Shown: positions 42,439-52,012, numbered from the stretch's first letter. The stretch is 64,000 nucleotides of DNA from Aquincola tertiaricarbonis (GCF_023573145.1 NZ_CP097635.1:1-64000), one strand, 5' to 3'. Translations and numbers: made by a program. Notes: generated by a model not told the origin, from the sequence alone.

Positions 42439-43860
42439 TCACGGCTGCCCCTCCGGGCACGAAGCCTGCCGGCGCAACAGCGCCAGCAGCACCAGGGGCG
42501 GCAGCGCCGCCAGCGGCGTGAGCAGGAACCAGGTGGCGTAAGCGTCCAGGGCTGGGCCGCCGCGGGCCTGCAGTGCCTCCACTGCCGCGCCCGACAGCCC
42601 GCCGAGCAGGCCGGGCAGCAGCGTCATCAGCGAAGACAGCAGCGCGAACTGCGCCGCAGTGGCCTGCCGGTGCGTGAGCCGGCTGGCCAGCGCCACCATC
42701 GCGGCCGCCGCCAGCCCGGCGCTGAAGCCCTCGAACATCGCGGCCGGCACCCACACGCTGCGCAGCCCGCCCGACCAGGCCAGCAACGCAAAGCCCGCGT
42801 TGGACAGCGCCGCCAGACTGACGCCGGTGGCCAGCGCCACCACGCTGCCCCAGCGCAGGCCCAGCCAGCCGGCCGCCACCACGCCAAGCAACATCGCCGG
42901 AAAGCCGAACAGGCCGCGCACCACCGCGATCTGCCGCGCGTTGAAGCCCAGGTCGGCGTACAGCGGCGCCACCATGGCGTTGATCAACCCGTCGGGCACG
43001 AAGTACAGCGCCAGCAGGGGCACCAGCGGCAGGCTGGCCCGGCCATGCTGCTGCCAGAACAGCGGCAGCGGCCGCCACAGCGCCTGCAGCAGGCCATCCA
43101 GGCCAGCGCGTTCGGCGATGCCGAGCAGCGGCACCGCAGCCGCCGGCTCGCGCGCCCAGGCCACCGCAGCCAGGCCGGCCAGGCCGCCCAGCGCGGCGCA
43201 GGCATAGGCCAGCGGCCAGCCGAGCGCGGCCGAGGCGGCGAAGATGGGCACGTTGCCCGCGAAATAGCCCAGCCGCACGCCCAGCACGTAGGCCGAAGCC
43301 ATCACCTCCTGCTCGCCATCGGCCGCGCTCTCGATGCGCCAGGCATCCACCGCGATGTCCTGCGTGGCCGAGGCCAGCGCGGTGAGCATGGCCCAGGCCG
43401 CGAACAGGCCCAGCCCGCCGCCCGGCCCGGTGGCGGCCATGCCCAGGATGCCGGCGATCGCACCCAGCTGGCCCAGCAGCATCCAGGCGCGCCGGTGGCC
43501 CAGGCGCCGTGCCAGCCAGGGCAGCCGCAGCGCATCGACCAGGGGCGCCCAGAGGAACTTGAACGAAAAGAACAGCCCCACCCAGCTGAGAAAACCGATG
43601 GTCGCCAGCGCGATGCCCTCCGAGCGCAGCCAGAAACCCAGCGTGACGGTGACCATCACCGGCGGCATGCCGGTGGCCAGGCCCAACAGCACGGCCAGCG
43701 CCACCTTGGGCTGGCGCAGCAGGGCCATGGCCTGCGCCAGCGTGGGCCGCAACGGCGGAGAAGCGATCGACCGGTCGAGAACGGCGCTCATGGCGGTGGC
43801 GGGGCTGGCAGCAGGAACCCGGGTTGTAACGCAAGGCCGCGGCGCGCGCAGCCCAAACAT
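42439..43860 (-). CDS. ampG: AmpG-like MFS permease
   Basis: 473 residues from ATG 43860 (GGAG 7 nt upstream), or 450 from ATG 43791. 12-14 helices with AmpG features: LATGMPPVMVTVTLGFWLR, SFKFLWAPLVDAL and ATQDIAVDAWRIE. AmpG imports anhydromuropeptides from peptidoglycan recycling. The N-terminal extension is Arg/Pro-rich and cytoplasmic if the longer start is used. It is divergent from the helicase gene with only 60 nt between starts, so promoters overlap. Confidence 0.78.
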   Translation of the reverse strand: MFGLRAPRPCVTTRVPAASPATAMSAVLDRSIASPPLRPTLAQAMALLRQPKVALAVLLGLATGMPPVMVTVTLGFWLRSEGIALATIGFLSWVGLFFSFKFLWAPLVDALRLPWLARRLGHRRAWMLLGQLGAIAGILGMAATGPGGGLGLFAAWAMLTALASATQDIAVDAWRIESAADGEQEVMASAYVLGVRLGYFAGNVPIFAASAALGWPLAYACAALGGLAGLAAVAWAREPAAAVPLLGIAERAGLDGLLQALWRPLPLFWQQHGRASLPLVPLLALYFVPDGLINAMVAPLYADLGFNARQIAVVRGLFGFPAMLLGVVAAGWLGLRWGSVVALATGVSLAALSNAGFALLAWSGGLRSVWVPAAMFEGFSAGLAAAAMVALASRLTHRQATAAQFALLSSLMTLLPGLLGGLSGAAVEALQARGGPALDAYATWFLLTPLAALPPLVLLALLRRQASCPEGQP

Positions 43861-43920
43861 GGTCAACTCCGCCCCCCGCCCAAAAGCCCTGTTCCGTTCG
43901 ACCGCCCCGCCCTTGCCGTC

Positions 43921-45942
43921 ATGAGCCTTGCCGACCTGCGCGCCGCCCTTCAAGCCGAGCTGGCCGCCACGCCCGAGTTCTACGATTTCAAGGTGCAGCG
44001 CAGCGAGCGCGACGGCTCGCTGTGGCGGGTGACGCTGGAGCCCGGCTATGTCTATGCCGAGGGCCAGCGGCCGGGCCAGGCTTCGGCCCAGGCGCTGCTG
44101 GACGACAGCCTGGACGGCGCCTCGGCCTGGTGGGGCGCGCCCGTCAAAGGCGGCGCCAGCGTGCTGGCCGTGGTGCCCGAGGACGACCAGCTGGTGCTGC
44201 AGAACGCCAGCGCACCGCCACCGGGGCCGGATGCGCTGATCCGCCTCTACCCCACCCGCTTTTTGAATGCGGTGGCCGATGCCTGGTGGGACACCCCCTG
44301 GGCCGAGCAGGCGCTGGCCGCGCTGCCGGACCTGACGGATCCGCAGCCGGTGGACGACGGCCCCGCGCTCACCGGCGCGCCCTTCCGCTGGCTGCGGCCG
44401 GCGCAGCGGCAGGCGCTGGCCCTGGTGCGGCACAGCAGCGCCTTCTTGTGGGGGCCACCCGGCACCGGCAAGACCACCACGCTGGGCGTTCTGCTGGCGG
44501 AGTACCTGGACACACGGCCCCAGGCCCGCGTGCTGCTGCTGTCCACCACCAACCATGCGGTGGACCTGGCCACGCTGGCGGTGGACAAGGCGCTGGAAAA
44601 AGGCCGTCGCCCGCAATGGCGGGGCGGCGTGCAGCGGCTGGGCACCCGCTTCGATGCCGCCGCCTACGCCGGCCGCGAGCACCTGATTCCCACCGACGAC
44701 CAGGACCTGATCGGCCAGCTGGCGCGGGCCGAGGCGGCGCGCCCGCCAGCCCGCGATGCGGCGGCGCTGCAGGCCTGGTCGGACCGCGTGGCCAAGCTGC
44801 GCGATGCCTTGCGCGCCGCTTCGCTGCAGGTGCTGCGCCGCTGCCGGCTGGCCAGCATGACGACCACCCGCGCCGCCTTCACGCTCAAGACGCTGCGCGA
44901 GCTGGCGCCGGCCGAGGGCGAGCCGCCCTTCGACCTGCTGGTGTTCGACGAGGCCAGCCAGGTGAGCCTGGCGCATGCGCTGGCGCTGATGCCGCTGGGC
45001 CGGGCACGCCTCTTCGCGGGCGATCCGCAGCAGCTGTCACCGGTGCTGCGCAGCAGCGACCGCGGCGCCCAGCGCTGGCTGGGCCGCTCGGCCTTTGCGC
45101 ACAAGCCGACACGTGGTCCGGCGGTGGCGCTGCTGGACGAACAGTCGCGCATGGCCGCGCCCATCGGCGAGCTCGTGAGCGACCTGTTCTACGACGGCCT
45201 GCTGCGGGTGGCCGACGATGCCCGCGCCTCACCGGTCTGGAACGCGGCGCGCCAGCGGGCGCTGGCCGACATCCCGGCCGACACCGCGGTGCATGTGCAG
45301 CGCATCCGGCGCGATGGCGGCTGGTCGGCCACCGAGCGCGGCCCGGTGCGGCATGAATCGGCCGAGGCCATCGCGGACTTGCTGGCCCACGGCCTGGCCG
45401 AAGGTTGGCAGCCGCACGAGATGATCGTGCTGACGCCTTTCCGCGCGCAACGTGCGCTGATCCGCCAGCGGCTGCGCGCCCGCGGCCTGCCCGAGGCGGT
45501 GAAGGTGAGCACCGTGCACCGCGCGCAGGGCAGCGAAGCGCCGCTGGTGCTGTTCGACCCCGCCGATGGCGCGCAGCCCTTCCTGCAGACCGAAGAGGCG
45601 CGGCGGCTGATCAATGTGGCGCTGAGCCGCGCGCAGGCCAAGGTGGTGGTGTGCCTGTCACCGGCCGACGAAGCCAATCCGGTGCTGGCCGCCATCGTGC
45701 ACCGGCTGCGGCTGGCGGGCGATGCACGGCCGGTGCGGTCGCTGCTGCAGCTGGCCACGCAGCCGGGCTTTCCCGGCCAGGCGCTGGGCCAGCGCGTGAG
45801 CGCCGGCCGCCACGTGGGCGAGCTGTGCCGCGTCAGTACCGACGGCCGGCAGTTCTGGCTGCGCAACGAGCGCAGCGGCGCCGAGCAGTTGTTCGATACC
45901 GCGTTCTGGCGGGCAAAGGCGGGGGCAGAAGCGGGCGATTGA
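43921..45942 (+). CDS. UPF1-like SF1 helicase/ATPase
   Basis: 673 residues. Walker A GPPGTGKTTT (178-187), Walker B VFDEASQVSL, motif III GDPQQLSPV, motif V/VI region KVSTVHRAQGSEAPLV and NVALSRAQAKVVV. These place it in the UPF1/DNA2-like SF1B group. The N-terminal 150 residues are a separate unknown domain. Function unknown; related genes occur singly or near defence loci, but none is adjacent. No nuclease motif seen. A large C-terminal tail (about 600-673) is unassigned. Confidence 0.85.
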   Translation: MSLADLRAALQAELAATPEFYDFKVQRSERDGSLWRVTLEPGYVYAEGQRPGQASAQALLDDSLDGASAWWGAPVKGGASVLAVVPEDDQLVLQNASAPPPGPDALIRLYPTRFLNAVADAWWDTPWAEQALAALPDLTDPQPVDDGPALTGAPFRWLRPAQRQALALVRHSSAFLWGPPGTGKTTTLGVLLAEYLDTRPQARVLLLSTTNHAVDLATLAVDKALEKGRRPQWRGGVQRLGTRFDAAAYAGREHLIPTDDQDLIGQLARAEAARPPARDAAALQAWSDRVAKLRDALRAASLQVLRRCRLASMTTTRAAFTLKTLRELAPAEGEPPFDLLVFDEASQVSLAHALALMPLGRARLFAGDPQQLSPVLRSSDRGAQRWLGRSAFAHKPTRGPAVALLDEQSRMAAPIGELVSDLFYDGLLRVADDARASPVWNAARQRALADIPADTAVHVQRIRRDGGWSATERGPVRHESAEAIADLLAHGLAEGWQPHEMIVLTPFRAQRALIRQRLRARGLPEAVKVSTVHRAQGSEAPLVLFDPADGAQPFLQTEEARRLINVALSRAQAKVVVCLSPADEANPVLAAIVHRLRLAGDARPVRSLLQLATQPGFPGQALGQRVSAGRHVGELCRVSTDGRQFWLRNERSGAEQLFDTAFWRAKAGAEAGD

Positions 45943-45985
45943 CGCACGGAGCGCCCAGCCGGCTCGCAAGGCACGCCGCCCAGAG

Positions 45986-46273
45986 TCAGGGGAGGACATC
46001 GGGGTCCGCCCGCTTGCCGCTGTTCATGTCGCGCATGGCCGCTTCGGTGATGCCGTCCAGGGTCTCGGCGCAGTAGGGGATGCCCTCACCGCGGTCGAGT
46101 TCGTCGTCGCCCTTGCGAATGGCCGCACGCCAGGCCTGTGCACGCGCCTCATCCGCCTGCATGCGGCTCAGCGCATCACGGATCACCTCGGTCGCGTTGT
46201 CGTAGCTGCCACCCGCGACCTTGCCTCGGATGAACGTCTCCATCTCGGGTGGAAGATCGATGTGCATGGTCAT
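45986..46273 (-). CDS. ParD-like antitoxin without toxin
   Basis: 95 residues. Ribbon-helix-helix DNA-binding start (MHIDLPPEMETFIRGKVAGGSYDNATEVIRDALSRM), then an acidic tail that would bind a ParE toxin. The ParE gene normally overlaps or follows directly downstream; here only 43 nt separate the stop from the end of the convergent helicase and no toxin frame exists. So it is an orphan antitoxin, perhaps a regulator or a relic. Confidence 0.82.
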   Translation of the reverse strand: MTMHIDLPPEMETFIRGKVAGGSYDNATEVIRDALSRMQADEARAQAWRAAIRKGDDELDRGEGIPYCAETLDGITEAAMRDMNSGKRADPDVLP

Positions 46274-46352
46274 GGCCGCTTCCTTATCATGAGCATGACG
46301 TTAGCGTACTCACGCCAGCCATGCCGATCAACTAGCACGTCGGCCGCGCCTG

Positions 46353-47282
46353 CTACGCGGCATCCAGCAACCGCACCAGATCCGCATGCGGCGTGCACAC
46401 GCCGCCGCACACGATGACCAACAGGCGTTGCGCCTGCTGCAGCACGGGCAGCGCGCGCTGGGCCGGCTCGGTCATGGCCAGGGCCAGCGCGGCGCCGCAG
46501 GCGGGCTCCACGATCACACGGTGGTCGTCGGCGAAACGCAGGCAGGCCTGCAGCGCCTCGCGGTCGGTGACCACGGCCGATTGAACCGGGTGCGTGCGGG
46601 TGACGGCCAGGGCCTGGTCGGCCACACAGCGCGCGCCCAGGGAGGTGGCCACGCTGGTGATGGCCGGCAGCGTCACCGGCTCACCGGCCTGCATCGCGGC
46701 GGCCAGCGAGGCGGCGCCGGTGGTTTCCACCGCCACCACCGGCACGTCGTGCCAGCCCTGCGCCTGCAGCCCCTGCACCACGCCGCTCAGCAGCCCGCCG
46801 CCGCCCACCGACAGCACCACCGCATCGGGCTTCCGGCCGGCGGCCGCCACCTCGTTGATCATGCTGGCATGGCCTTGCCACAGCAGCGGATCGTCGAAGG
46901 GGTGGATGAAGGCGTCGGTGGGCTGGCGCAGCTGCATCAGGTGGTCGTTGGCCTCCATCCAGCTGCTGCCATGCACCACCACCTGCGCGCCCTGCTGGGC
47001 GATCAGCGCCTTGGGTTGCGGCAAGGTGGTCTCGGGCACCACCACCGTCACCGGCAGGCCCAGCCGGCGGCCGGCCCAGGCCACGGCCAGCCCGGCATTG
47101 CCGCCGGAAGACGACAGCAGCCGGCGTGCGCCGCGGGCCGCCGCGGCCTCACAGGCATGGCCGACGCCGCGCAGCTTGAAGCTGCCGCAAGGCTGCAGCG
47201 CCTCCATCTTGAGCCACACCTGGTGGCCGGGTCGGCCGTAGGCGTCGGATTCGATCAGGGGCGTCTGCAGGTGCAAGGGCAT
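46353..47282 (-). CDS. PLP-dependent serine/threonine dehydratase-like enzyme
   Basis: 309 residues, fold type II. The PLP lysine is in GSFKLRG, phosphate-binding is via SSSGGNAG (about 57-64), and GGGGLLSGV binds the cofactor phosphate. C-terminal CGGV ends the fold. Deaminates serine or threonine, or acts as a related beta-eliminase. Monocistronic; the start at 47282 lies 236 nt before the two-component-like gene on the other strand. Confidence 0.85.
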   Translation of the reverse strand: MPLHLQTPLIESDAYGRPGHQVWLKMEALQPCGSFKLRGVGHACEAAAARGARRLLSSSGGNAGLAVAWAGRRLGLPVTVVVPETTLPQPKALIAQQGAQVVVHGSSWMEANDHLMQLRQPTDAFIHPFDDPLLWQGHASMINEVAAAGRKPDAVVLSVGGGGLLSGVVQGLQAQGWHDVPVVAVETTGAASLAAAMQAGEPVTLPAITSVATSLGARCVADQALAVTRTHPVQSAVVTDREALQACLRFADDHRVIVEPACGAALALAMTEPAQRALPVLQQAQRLLVIVCGGVCTPHADLVRLLDAA

Positions 47283-47430
47283 GGGCGTACAACGAGGGCG
47301 TCAAGGGATGCCAGCCTAACGCAGCCACCACTTGTTACAGACCCGAGGGTTTTGGCGGGTGGCAAAGCCTGTGAAAGCGGCGCGCCCCGCCGAAAATAAG
47401 CCAGCCGTCCCCCCCCCGAAGGAGTAGTCC

Positions 47431-47529
47431 ATGCAGCCGGCAGGCGCGCGCTTTGCCCCACCCACAGTCAGGCTGCGGCGCCGCGGCATGGAGGACTCGG
47501 GCATGTTCAAGGACGGGGATGGACAGTGA
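47431..47529 (+). CDS. Short leader ORF (32 codons) coupled to the degenerate kinase gene
   Basis: ATG at 47431 with AAGGAG 6 nt before it; stop TGA at 47527-47529, 11 nt past the start of the next gene (47519). Arg-rich, MQPAGARFAPPTVRLRRRG at the start; no homology known. A run of nine C (47409-47417) lies just before the ribosome site. The good site and overlap suggest that its translation opens or couples the next start. It could also mark a frameshifted longer N-terminus of that gene. Confidence 0.4.
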   Translation: MQPAGARFAPPTVRLRRRGMEDSGMFKDGDGQ

Positions 47530-49234
47530 GCATCGCTTGCGCATCCTGATCGCCGATGACAGCGAGGATCAGGCGCAGATCACGGCCGAGCTGATCAGCC
47601 TGTCGCTGCCTTGCGAGATCGAGACGGTGTACGACGGCCAGGCCGCGCTCGACCGCGCACTGGCCTGGCGGCCCGACGCCGTGGTGCTGGACGTGTACAT
47701 GCCCGGCCTGGACGGCATCGAGGTGGCGCGACGGCTGCGCCAGCATGCCCAGGTGGCGGCCGACTACACCCCGCCCTACTGCGTGGCCGTCACCGGCGAC
47801 CCCGGGGCGGGCAGCCGGCTGCAGGCGCTCGACCAGCAGTTCGACCGGGTGTTCGCCAAGCCGCTGGACGTGGACCAGCTGATCGCGGCGCTGGCCCGCC
47901 TGCATGGCGACGAGCCAGGCGTGGCGCCAGCGGTGCAACCCTTCAACCTGGGCGAGCTGTTCACCCGCGCCGCCCGCCAGGTGCTGCCGGTGGCGCGGCA
48001 CCTGTCGTTCTCCTTCGATTACCGCGGCGACGGCGTGGTGGTGGAAGGCGAGCCGATCGAGGTGCACTGCTGCCTGCACCGCCTTCTGCTGGCCGCGGTG
48101 GACATGCTGTCCGACGGCTTCGTGCTGTTCACCGCCGAGACGGTGATGCGGCCCGGCGGTGCCTGCAGCACGCTGGTGCAGGCCGCCGGCACCGGCACCC
48201 TGCGCCCGCCCGAGCAGATGGCCGAGGTGCTGGACCGCATGGGCCTGCTGCCGCCACCGCCGGGCACCCCGACCGGCGAGCCGCCGGCGCGCGAGGGCGT
48301 GCAGACGGCCATCGGCCGCTGCCCCAACACCGGCGCCACGGTGCGCTTCACGCTCGATCCGCTGGAAGGCATCCTGCTGCGCGTGGAGCTGCGCTTTGCC
48401 CATGCCGCGCCCGACGAAAGCGCCCAGGCCGCCGACGCCACCGGCGCCCGCGCCTGGGTGGTGGACAGTGACGAGGTGCCGGCTGCCTGGCTGCACCGGC
48501 GGCTGCAGCGGCTGGGCTGGCGTGTGAAGCGCTTTGCCAACTGCGCCGAGGCCGAGCGCTACGCCGCCGAGCCCGAGGCACGCCCGCCATCGCTGCTGGT
48601 GGTGGTGGAGGCCGCTTTGATGCGCCCGGCCGCCGTGCTGGCACTGCAGCACGCGCTGCCACCCACCACGCAATGCGTGCTGGCGGTGATGGCCGGCTCG
48701 CCCACGCTGGGCGCGCCCGAGGCTTATGGCAGCTTCGACGTGCGGGTGTATCCGTTCAGCCCGCTGGAGCTGGCCGAGTTCGCGGCCCGCGCCCACCCCG
48801 ACCAAGCCACCCGCCACAGCGCCCTGCTCACCGGCGCGATGGAACTGGCCGACCGGCCGCTGGTGCTGCTGGTGGACGACAACGAGATCAACCGCCTGGT
48901 GGGCCGCGCGCTGGTCGAGGCGCTGGGCTACGAGGTGGTGACGGCCAACGACGGCCTGGACGCCATCGGCCAGTGCCGCATCAAGCGGCCGCAGATCGTG
49001 CTGATGGACCTGGACATGCCGGTGCTCCAGGGCGTGGATGCCACGCTGCGCCTGCGTGAGCTGCAGCGCAACGGCGAGATTCCGCCGCTGGCCATCATCG
49101 CCGCCACCGCCGACGCCACCGACAACGCCCGCCTGGCCTGCCACCGCGCCGGCATGGACGGCTTCATGACCAAGCCGCTGGACATCGCCGACCTGCGCAC
49201 GCAGCTGCGGCGCTTCACGGTCTCGCGCGTCTGA
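47519..49234 (+). CDS. Degenerate signalling protein: REC - pseudo-HATPase - pseudo-REC - REC
   Basis: 571 residues. REC1 (8-128): acidic pair DD13-14, Asp58, Lys114. Residues 140-295 look like a HATPase_c fold that has lost its ATP-binding N, G1 and G2 boxes, with no HisKA before it. REC2 (about 311-425) is degenerate and has Glu364 where the phospho-Asp should be. REC3 (446-565): DD453-454, Asp497, Lys552. So it has two intact receivers and no working kinase or output domain. It may be a phosphate sink or scaffold. Start ATG 47519 overlaps a 32-codon leader ORF. Convergent with an SDR gene. Confidence 0.78.
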   Translation: MDSEHRLRILIADDSEDQAQITAELISLSLPCEIETVYDGQAALDRALAWRPDAVVLDVYMPGLDGIEVARRLRQHAQVAADYTPPYCVAVTGDPGAGSRLQALDQQFDRVFAKPLDVDQLIAALARLHGDEPGVAPAVQPFNLGELFTRAARQVLPVARHLSFSFDYRGDGVVVEGEPIEVHCCLHRLLLAAVDMLSDGFVLFTAETVMRPGGACSTLVQAAGTGTLRPPEQMAEVLDRMGLLPPPPGTPTGEPPAREGVQTAIGRCPNTGATVRFTLDPLEGILLRVELRFAHAAPDESAQAADATGARAWVVDSDEVPAAWLHRRLQRLGWRVKRFANCAEAERYAAEPEARPPSLLVVVEAALMRPAAVLALQHALPPTTQCVLAVMAGSPTLGAPEAYGSFDVRVYPFSPLELAEFAARAHPDQATRHSALLTGAMELADRPLVLLVDDNEINRLVGRALVEALGYEVVTANDGLDAIGQCRIKRPQIVLMDLDMPVLQGVDATLRLRELQRNGEIPPLAIIAATADATDNARLACHRAGMDGFMTKPLDIADLRTQLRRFTVSRV

Positions 49235-49236
49235 GT

Positions 49237-50259
49237 TCAGCGCCGCTGGCGCCACACCAGCCAGGCGGCCACCGCGCCCACGGCCATCGCCAGCGCAGTG
49301 CCGCCGGCCACGGCGGCCGGGGTGCTGACGGCCGGCAGCGTGCGTTCGCGGCGGTAGCCGCCGTCCACCGCGTGGCGGCGCGACGCGTCGAACAGGTTGC
49401 CGCTGGTCGGCGCTGCATCGTCCGCATGCTGCAGCGCGGCGTCGAAGAGGCGCTTGGCGGTGCGGCCCATCAGGCCCGGCACCAGCGCATGCACCACCCG
49501 CGCCGGCCAGGCCGCACGGCCCACCGTCACGGTCGGCCGTGGCCGCCGCACCAGGTCCACGATGGCGTGGGCCACCTGCTGCGGATCGAGCAACGGCGCC
49601 GGGGGCTTGAGCCGGCGGCCGGTGTAGTTGCCGCCGTTCTGGAAGCCCGGCGTGTCCACGAAGGTGGGGTACACCTCGCACACATGCACGTCGGGCAGGT
49701 CGGCCTGCTCGGCACGCAGCGATTCGGAGAAGCCGCGCAGTGCGAACTTGCTGGCCGCATAGGCGGTGGCATAAGGCGTGGGCGCCCAGGCGCCGATGGA
49801 CACCATGTTGATCAAGGTGCCGCGCTGCTGCTGCCGGAAGTACGGCAGCACCGCATGGGCGCCGTTCATCTCGCCGAGCAGGTTGGTTTCCACCACCCGC
49901 CGGTGCACCGCGATCGGTATCTCGTCGAAGCGGCCCACCACGCCCACGCCGGCGTTGTTGATCCACACGTCGATGGCGCCGAAGCGCTCGATGGCTGCGT
50001 CGGCCAGCGCACGCATCGCGGCCGGGTCGGTCACGTCGGTGGGCACCACCAGCGTGTCGGCCCCAAGGCCTTCGCAGGCCGCGGCCACGGTTTCCAGGGC
50101 CGCACGGTCGCGGGCGGCCAGCACCAGCGTGGCGCCCTGTTCGGCCAGCGCCAGCGCGGTGGCGCGGCCGATGCCGCTGGAAGCGCCGGTGAGCACCACC
50201 ACGCGCGCCCCCAGGCTGCGCGGCGGGGTACGCCAAGATGTATAGGCAGGTTGCAGCAT
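49237..50259 (-). CDS. Short-chain dehydrogenase with C-terminal membrane helix
   Basis: 340 residues. Rossmann motif LTGASSGIGRATALALAEQG, INNAGVG, catalytic YAASK (Tyr-x3-Lys) preceded by Ser in MVSIGAW. After the SDR core about 80 residues follow, ending in a hydrophobic helix and Trp-Arg tail (VGAVAAWLVWRQRR), so it is likely bound to the membrane. ATG at 50259 chosen; longer frames upstream contain no signal. Substrate unknown; this SDR subgroup often acts on lipids or steroids. Confidence 0.82.
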   Translation of the reverse strand: MLQPAYTSWRTPPRSLGARVVVLTGASSGIGRATALALAEQGATLVLAARDRAALETVAAACEGLGADTLVVPTDVTDPAAMRALADAAIERFGAIDVWINNAGVGVVGRFDEIPIAVHRRVVETNLLGEMNGAHAVLPYFRQQQRGTLINMVSIGAWAPTPYATAYAASKFALRGFSESLRAEQADLPDVHVCEVYPTFVDTPGFQNGGNYTGRRLKPPAPLLDPQQVAHAIVDLVRRPRPTVTVGRAAWPARVVHALVPGLMGRTAKRLFDAALQHADDAAPTSGNLFDASRRHAVDGGYRRERTLPAVSTPAAVAGGTALAMAVGAVAAWLVWRQRR

Positions 50260-50388
50260 GCCCGCGGCGCGGCAATCGGTGTGCCTGTGTCGCGGCACCG
50301 GCGGCGGCGCCATGGCGGTAAACCTGAATGCCACTTGGTGCGGTAATTGCATACGCTGGCTTCCTCTTCGCCACGGACAGACGTTTCC

Positions 50389-51987
50389 ATGCCCATGCGC
50401 CACCTGCGGCCCCTCATCGCCGCCCTCGCCGTCGCCACCCTGGCCGGCGCCAGCTTCAACCTCCATGCCCGCGACCTGGTGGTGGCGCTGAAGACCGAGC
50501 CCAGCTCGATGGACCCGCAGTACCACGCGCTCACGCCCAACATCCAGCTGTCGCAAACGCTGCTGGACCCGCTGACCTGCGCCGATGCCGACTCCGCGCC
50601 CAAGCCCTGCCTGGCCGAATCGTGGAAGGTGGATGGCACCACCTGGACTTTCAAGCTGCGCCCCAACCTAAAGTTCTCCGATGGGTCGCCCGTCACCGCG
50701 CAGGACGTGGTGTTCACCTTCGACCGCGTGCCCAAGGTGCCCAACTCGCCGTCGTCCTACACCATCTACCTGCAGCAGATCACCAAGGTGGAAGCGCCCG
50801 ATCCGCTGACGGTGCGCATCACCACCGCCAAGCCCTACCCGCTGGTGGCCACCAACCTGGCCAACCTGCCCATCCTGTCGGCCAAGGCCGCCGCAGGCCC
50901 GGCGCCCGAGGGCAAGACCACCACCGAGATGAACGCCGGCAACGGCCTGGTGGGCGCGGGCCCCTACAAGTTCGTGTCGTGGAAGCGCGGCAGCGAGATC
51001 ATCTTCGAGCGCAACCCGCACTACTGGGGCCCCAAGCCCGCCTGGGACCGCGTGATCTACCGCCCCATCAGCAACCCCGCCGCCCGGGTGGCCGCGCTGC
51101 TGGCCGGCGACGTGGACCTGGTGGAAGACCCGCCCACCGACGACCTGGCCCGGCTGCAGAAGGACCCCAAGCTCACCGTGGTCACCAAGCCGTCCAACCG
51201 CATCATCTATGTGGCGCTGGACCAGAACGGCGAGCAGACGCCCGGCATCACCGGCGCCGACGGCAAGCCGCTGCCCAAGAACCCGATGCTGGACAAGCGG
51301 GTGCGTGAGGCGCTGTCGCTGGCCATCGACCGCAAGGCGCTGGTCGACCGCATCATGGGCGGCGTGGCCACGCCGGCCGCGCAGCTGCTGCCCTACCCGA
51401 TGGAAGGCGCCAGCGACAAGCTCACCCAGGCCGCCAAGCCCGACCCCGAGCGTGCCAAGGCGCTGCTGAAGGAGGCCGGCTACCCCAACGGCTTCAACCT
51501 GGTGCTGGGCGCGCCCAACGGCCGCTACATCAACGACAGCAAGGTGGCGCAGACCCTGGCCGCGATGTGGACCCGCATCGGCGTCAAGACCACCATCGAC
51601 AGCAATGCACCGCCGGTGTTCTTCAAGAACCGCGACACCTATGCCTACAGCGCCTACCTGGCGGGCTGGAGCACTGCCACCGGCGAGATGTCGAACACGC
51701 TCAATGCGCTGCTCGTCACGCCCAACAAGGAAAAGGGCCTGGGCACCACCAACCGCAGCCGCTATTCCAACCCCGAGATGGACCGCCTGGTCGATGCCTC
51801 GGCCGCGGTGATGGACGCAGGCAAGCGCAGTGCGCTGCTGGCCAAGGCCAGCGAGCTGGCAATGGCCGACTTCGCGATGCTGCCGGTGCACTTCGAGCAC
51901 TCGGTGTGGGCGATGAAGAAGGGCCTGACGCTGGTGGGCCGCTCCGACCAGATGACCATGGTGCAGTACGTGACGCCGGCCAAGTAA
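50389..51987 (+). CDS. Peptide/dipeptide ABC transporter substrate-binding protein (SBP_bac_5)
   Basis: 532 residues. Signal peptide (to about residue 27, HARDL) followed by a family 5 binding protein: KTEPSSMDPQYHALTPN at the start, WKVDGTTWTFKLRPNLKFSDGSPVTAQDVVFTF, and NPMLDKRVREALSLAIDRKALVD. Binds oligopeptides, dipeptides or related amide compounds in the periplasm. ATG at 50389; an in-frame ATG at 50347 is also possible. First gene of a seven-gene operon (binding protein, two permeases, two ATPases, two amidohydrolases). Confidence 0.9.
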   Translation: MPMRHLRPLIAALAVATLAGASFNLHARDLVVALKTEPSSMDPQYHALTPNIQLSQTLLDPLTCADADSAPKPCLAESWKVDGTTWTFKLRPNLKFSDGSPVTAQDVVFTFDRVPKVPNSPSSYTIYLQQITKVEAPDPLTVRITTAKPYPLVATNLANLPILSAKAAAGPAPEGKTTTEMNAGNGLVGAGPYKFVSWKRGSEIIFERNPHYWGPKPAWDRVIYRPISNPAARVAALLAGDVDLVEDPPTDDLARLQKDPKLTVVTKPSNRIIYVALDQNGEQTPGITGADGKPLPKNPMLDKRVREALSLAIDRKALVDRIMGGVATPAAQLLPYPMEGASDKLTQAAKPDPERAKALLKEAGYPNGFNLVLGAPNGRYINDSKVAQTLAAMWTRIGVKTTIDSNAPPVFFKNRDTYAYSAYLAGWSTATGEMSNTLNALLVTPNKEKGLGTTNRSRYSNPEMDRLVDASAAVMDAGKRSALLAKASELAMADFAMLPVHFEHSVWAMKKGLTLVGRSDQMTMVQYVTPAK

Positions 51988-52012
51988 GCCGGCCCGCGCA
52001 GGCGCAGTTTTC

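Noticed and set aside
42235..43920. Plus-strand extension upstream of the helicase
   Set aside because: The frame is open but lies opposite soxY and the AmpG-like gene and has low-complexity Gln/Arg/His content; the helicase starts at 43921.
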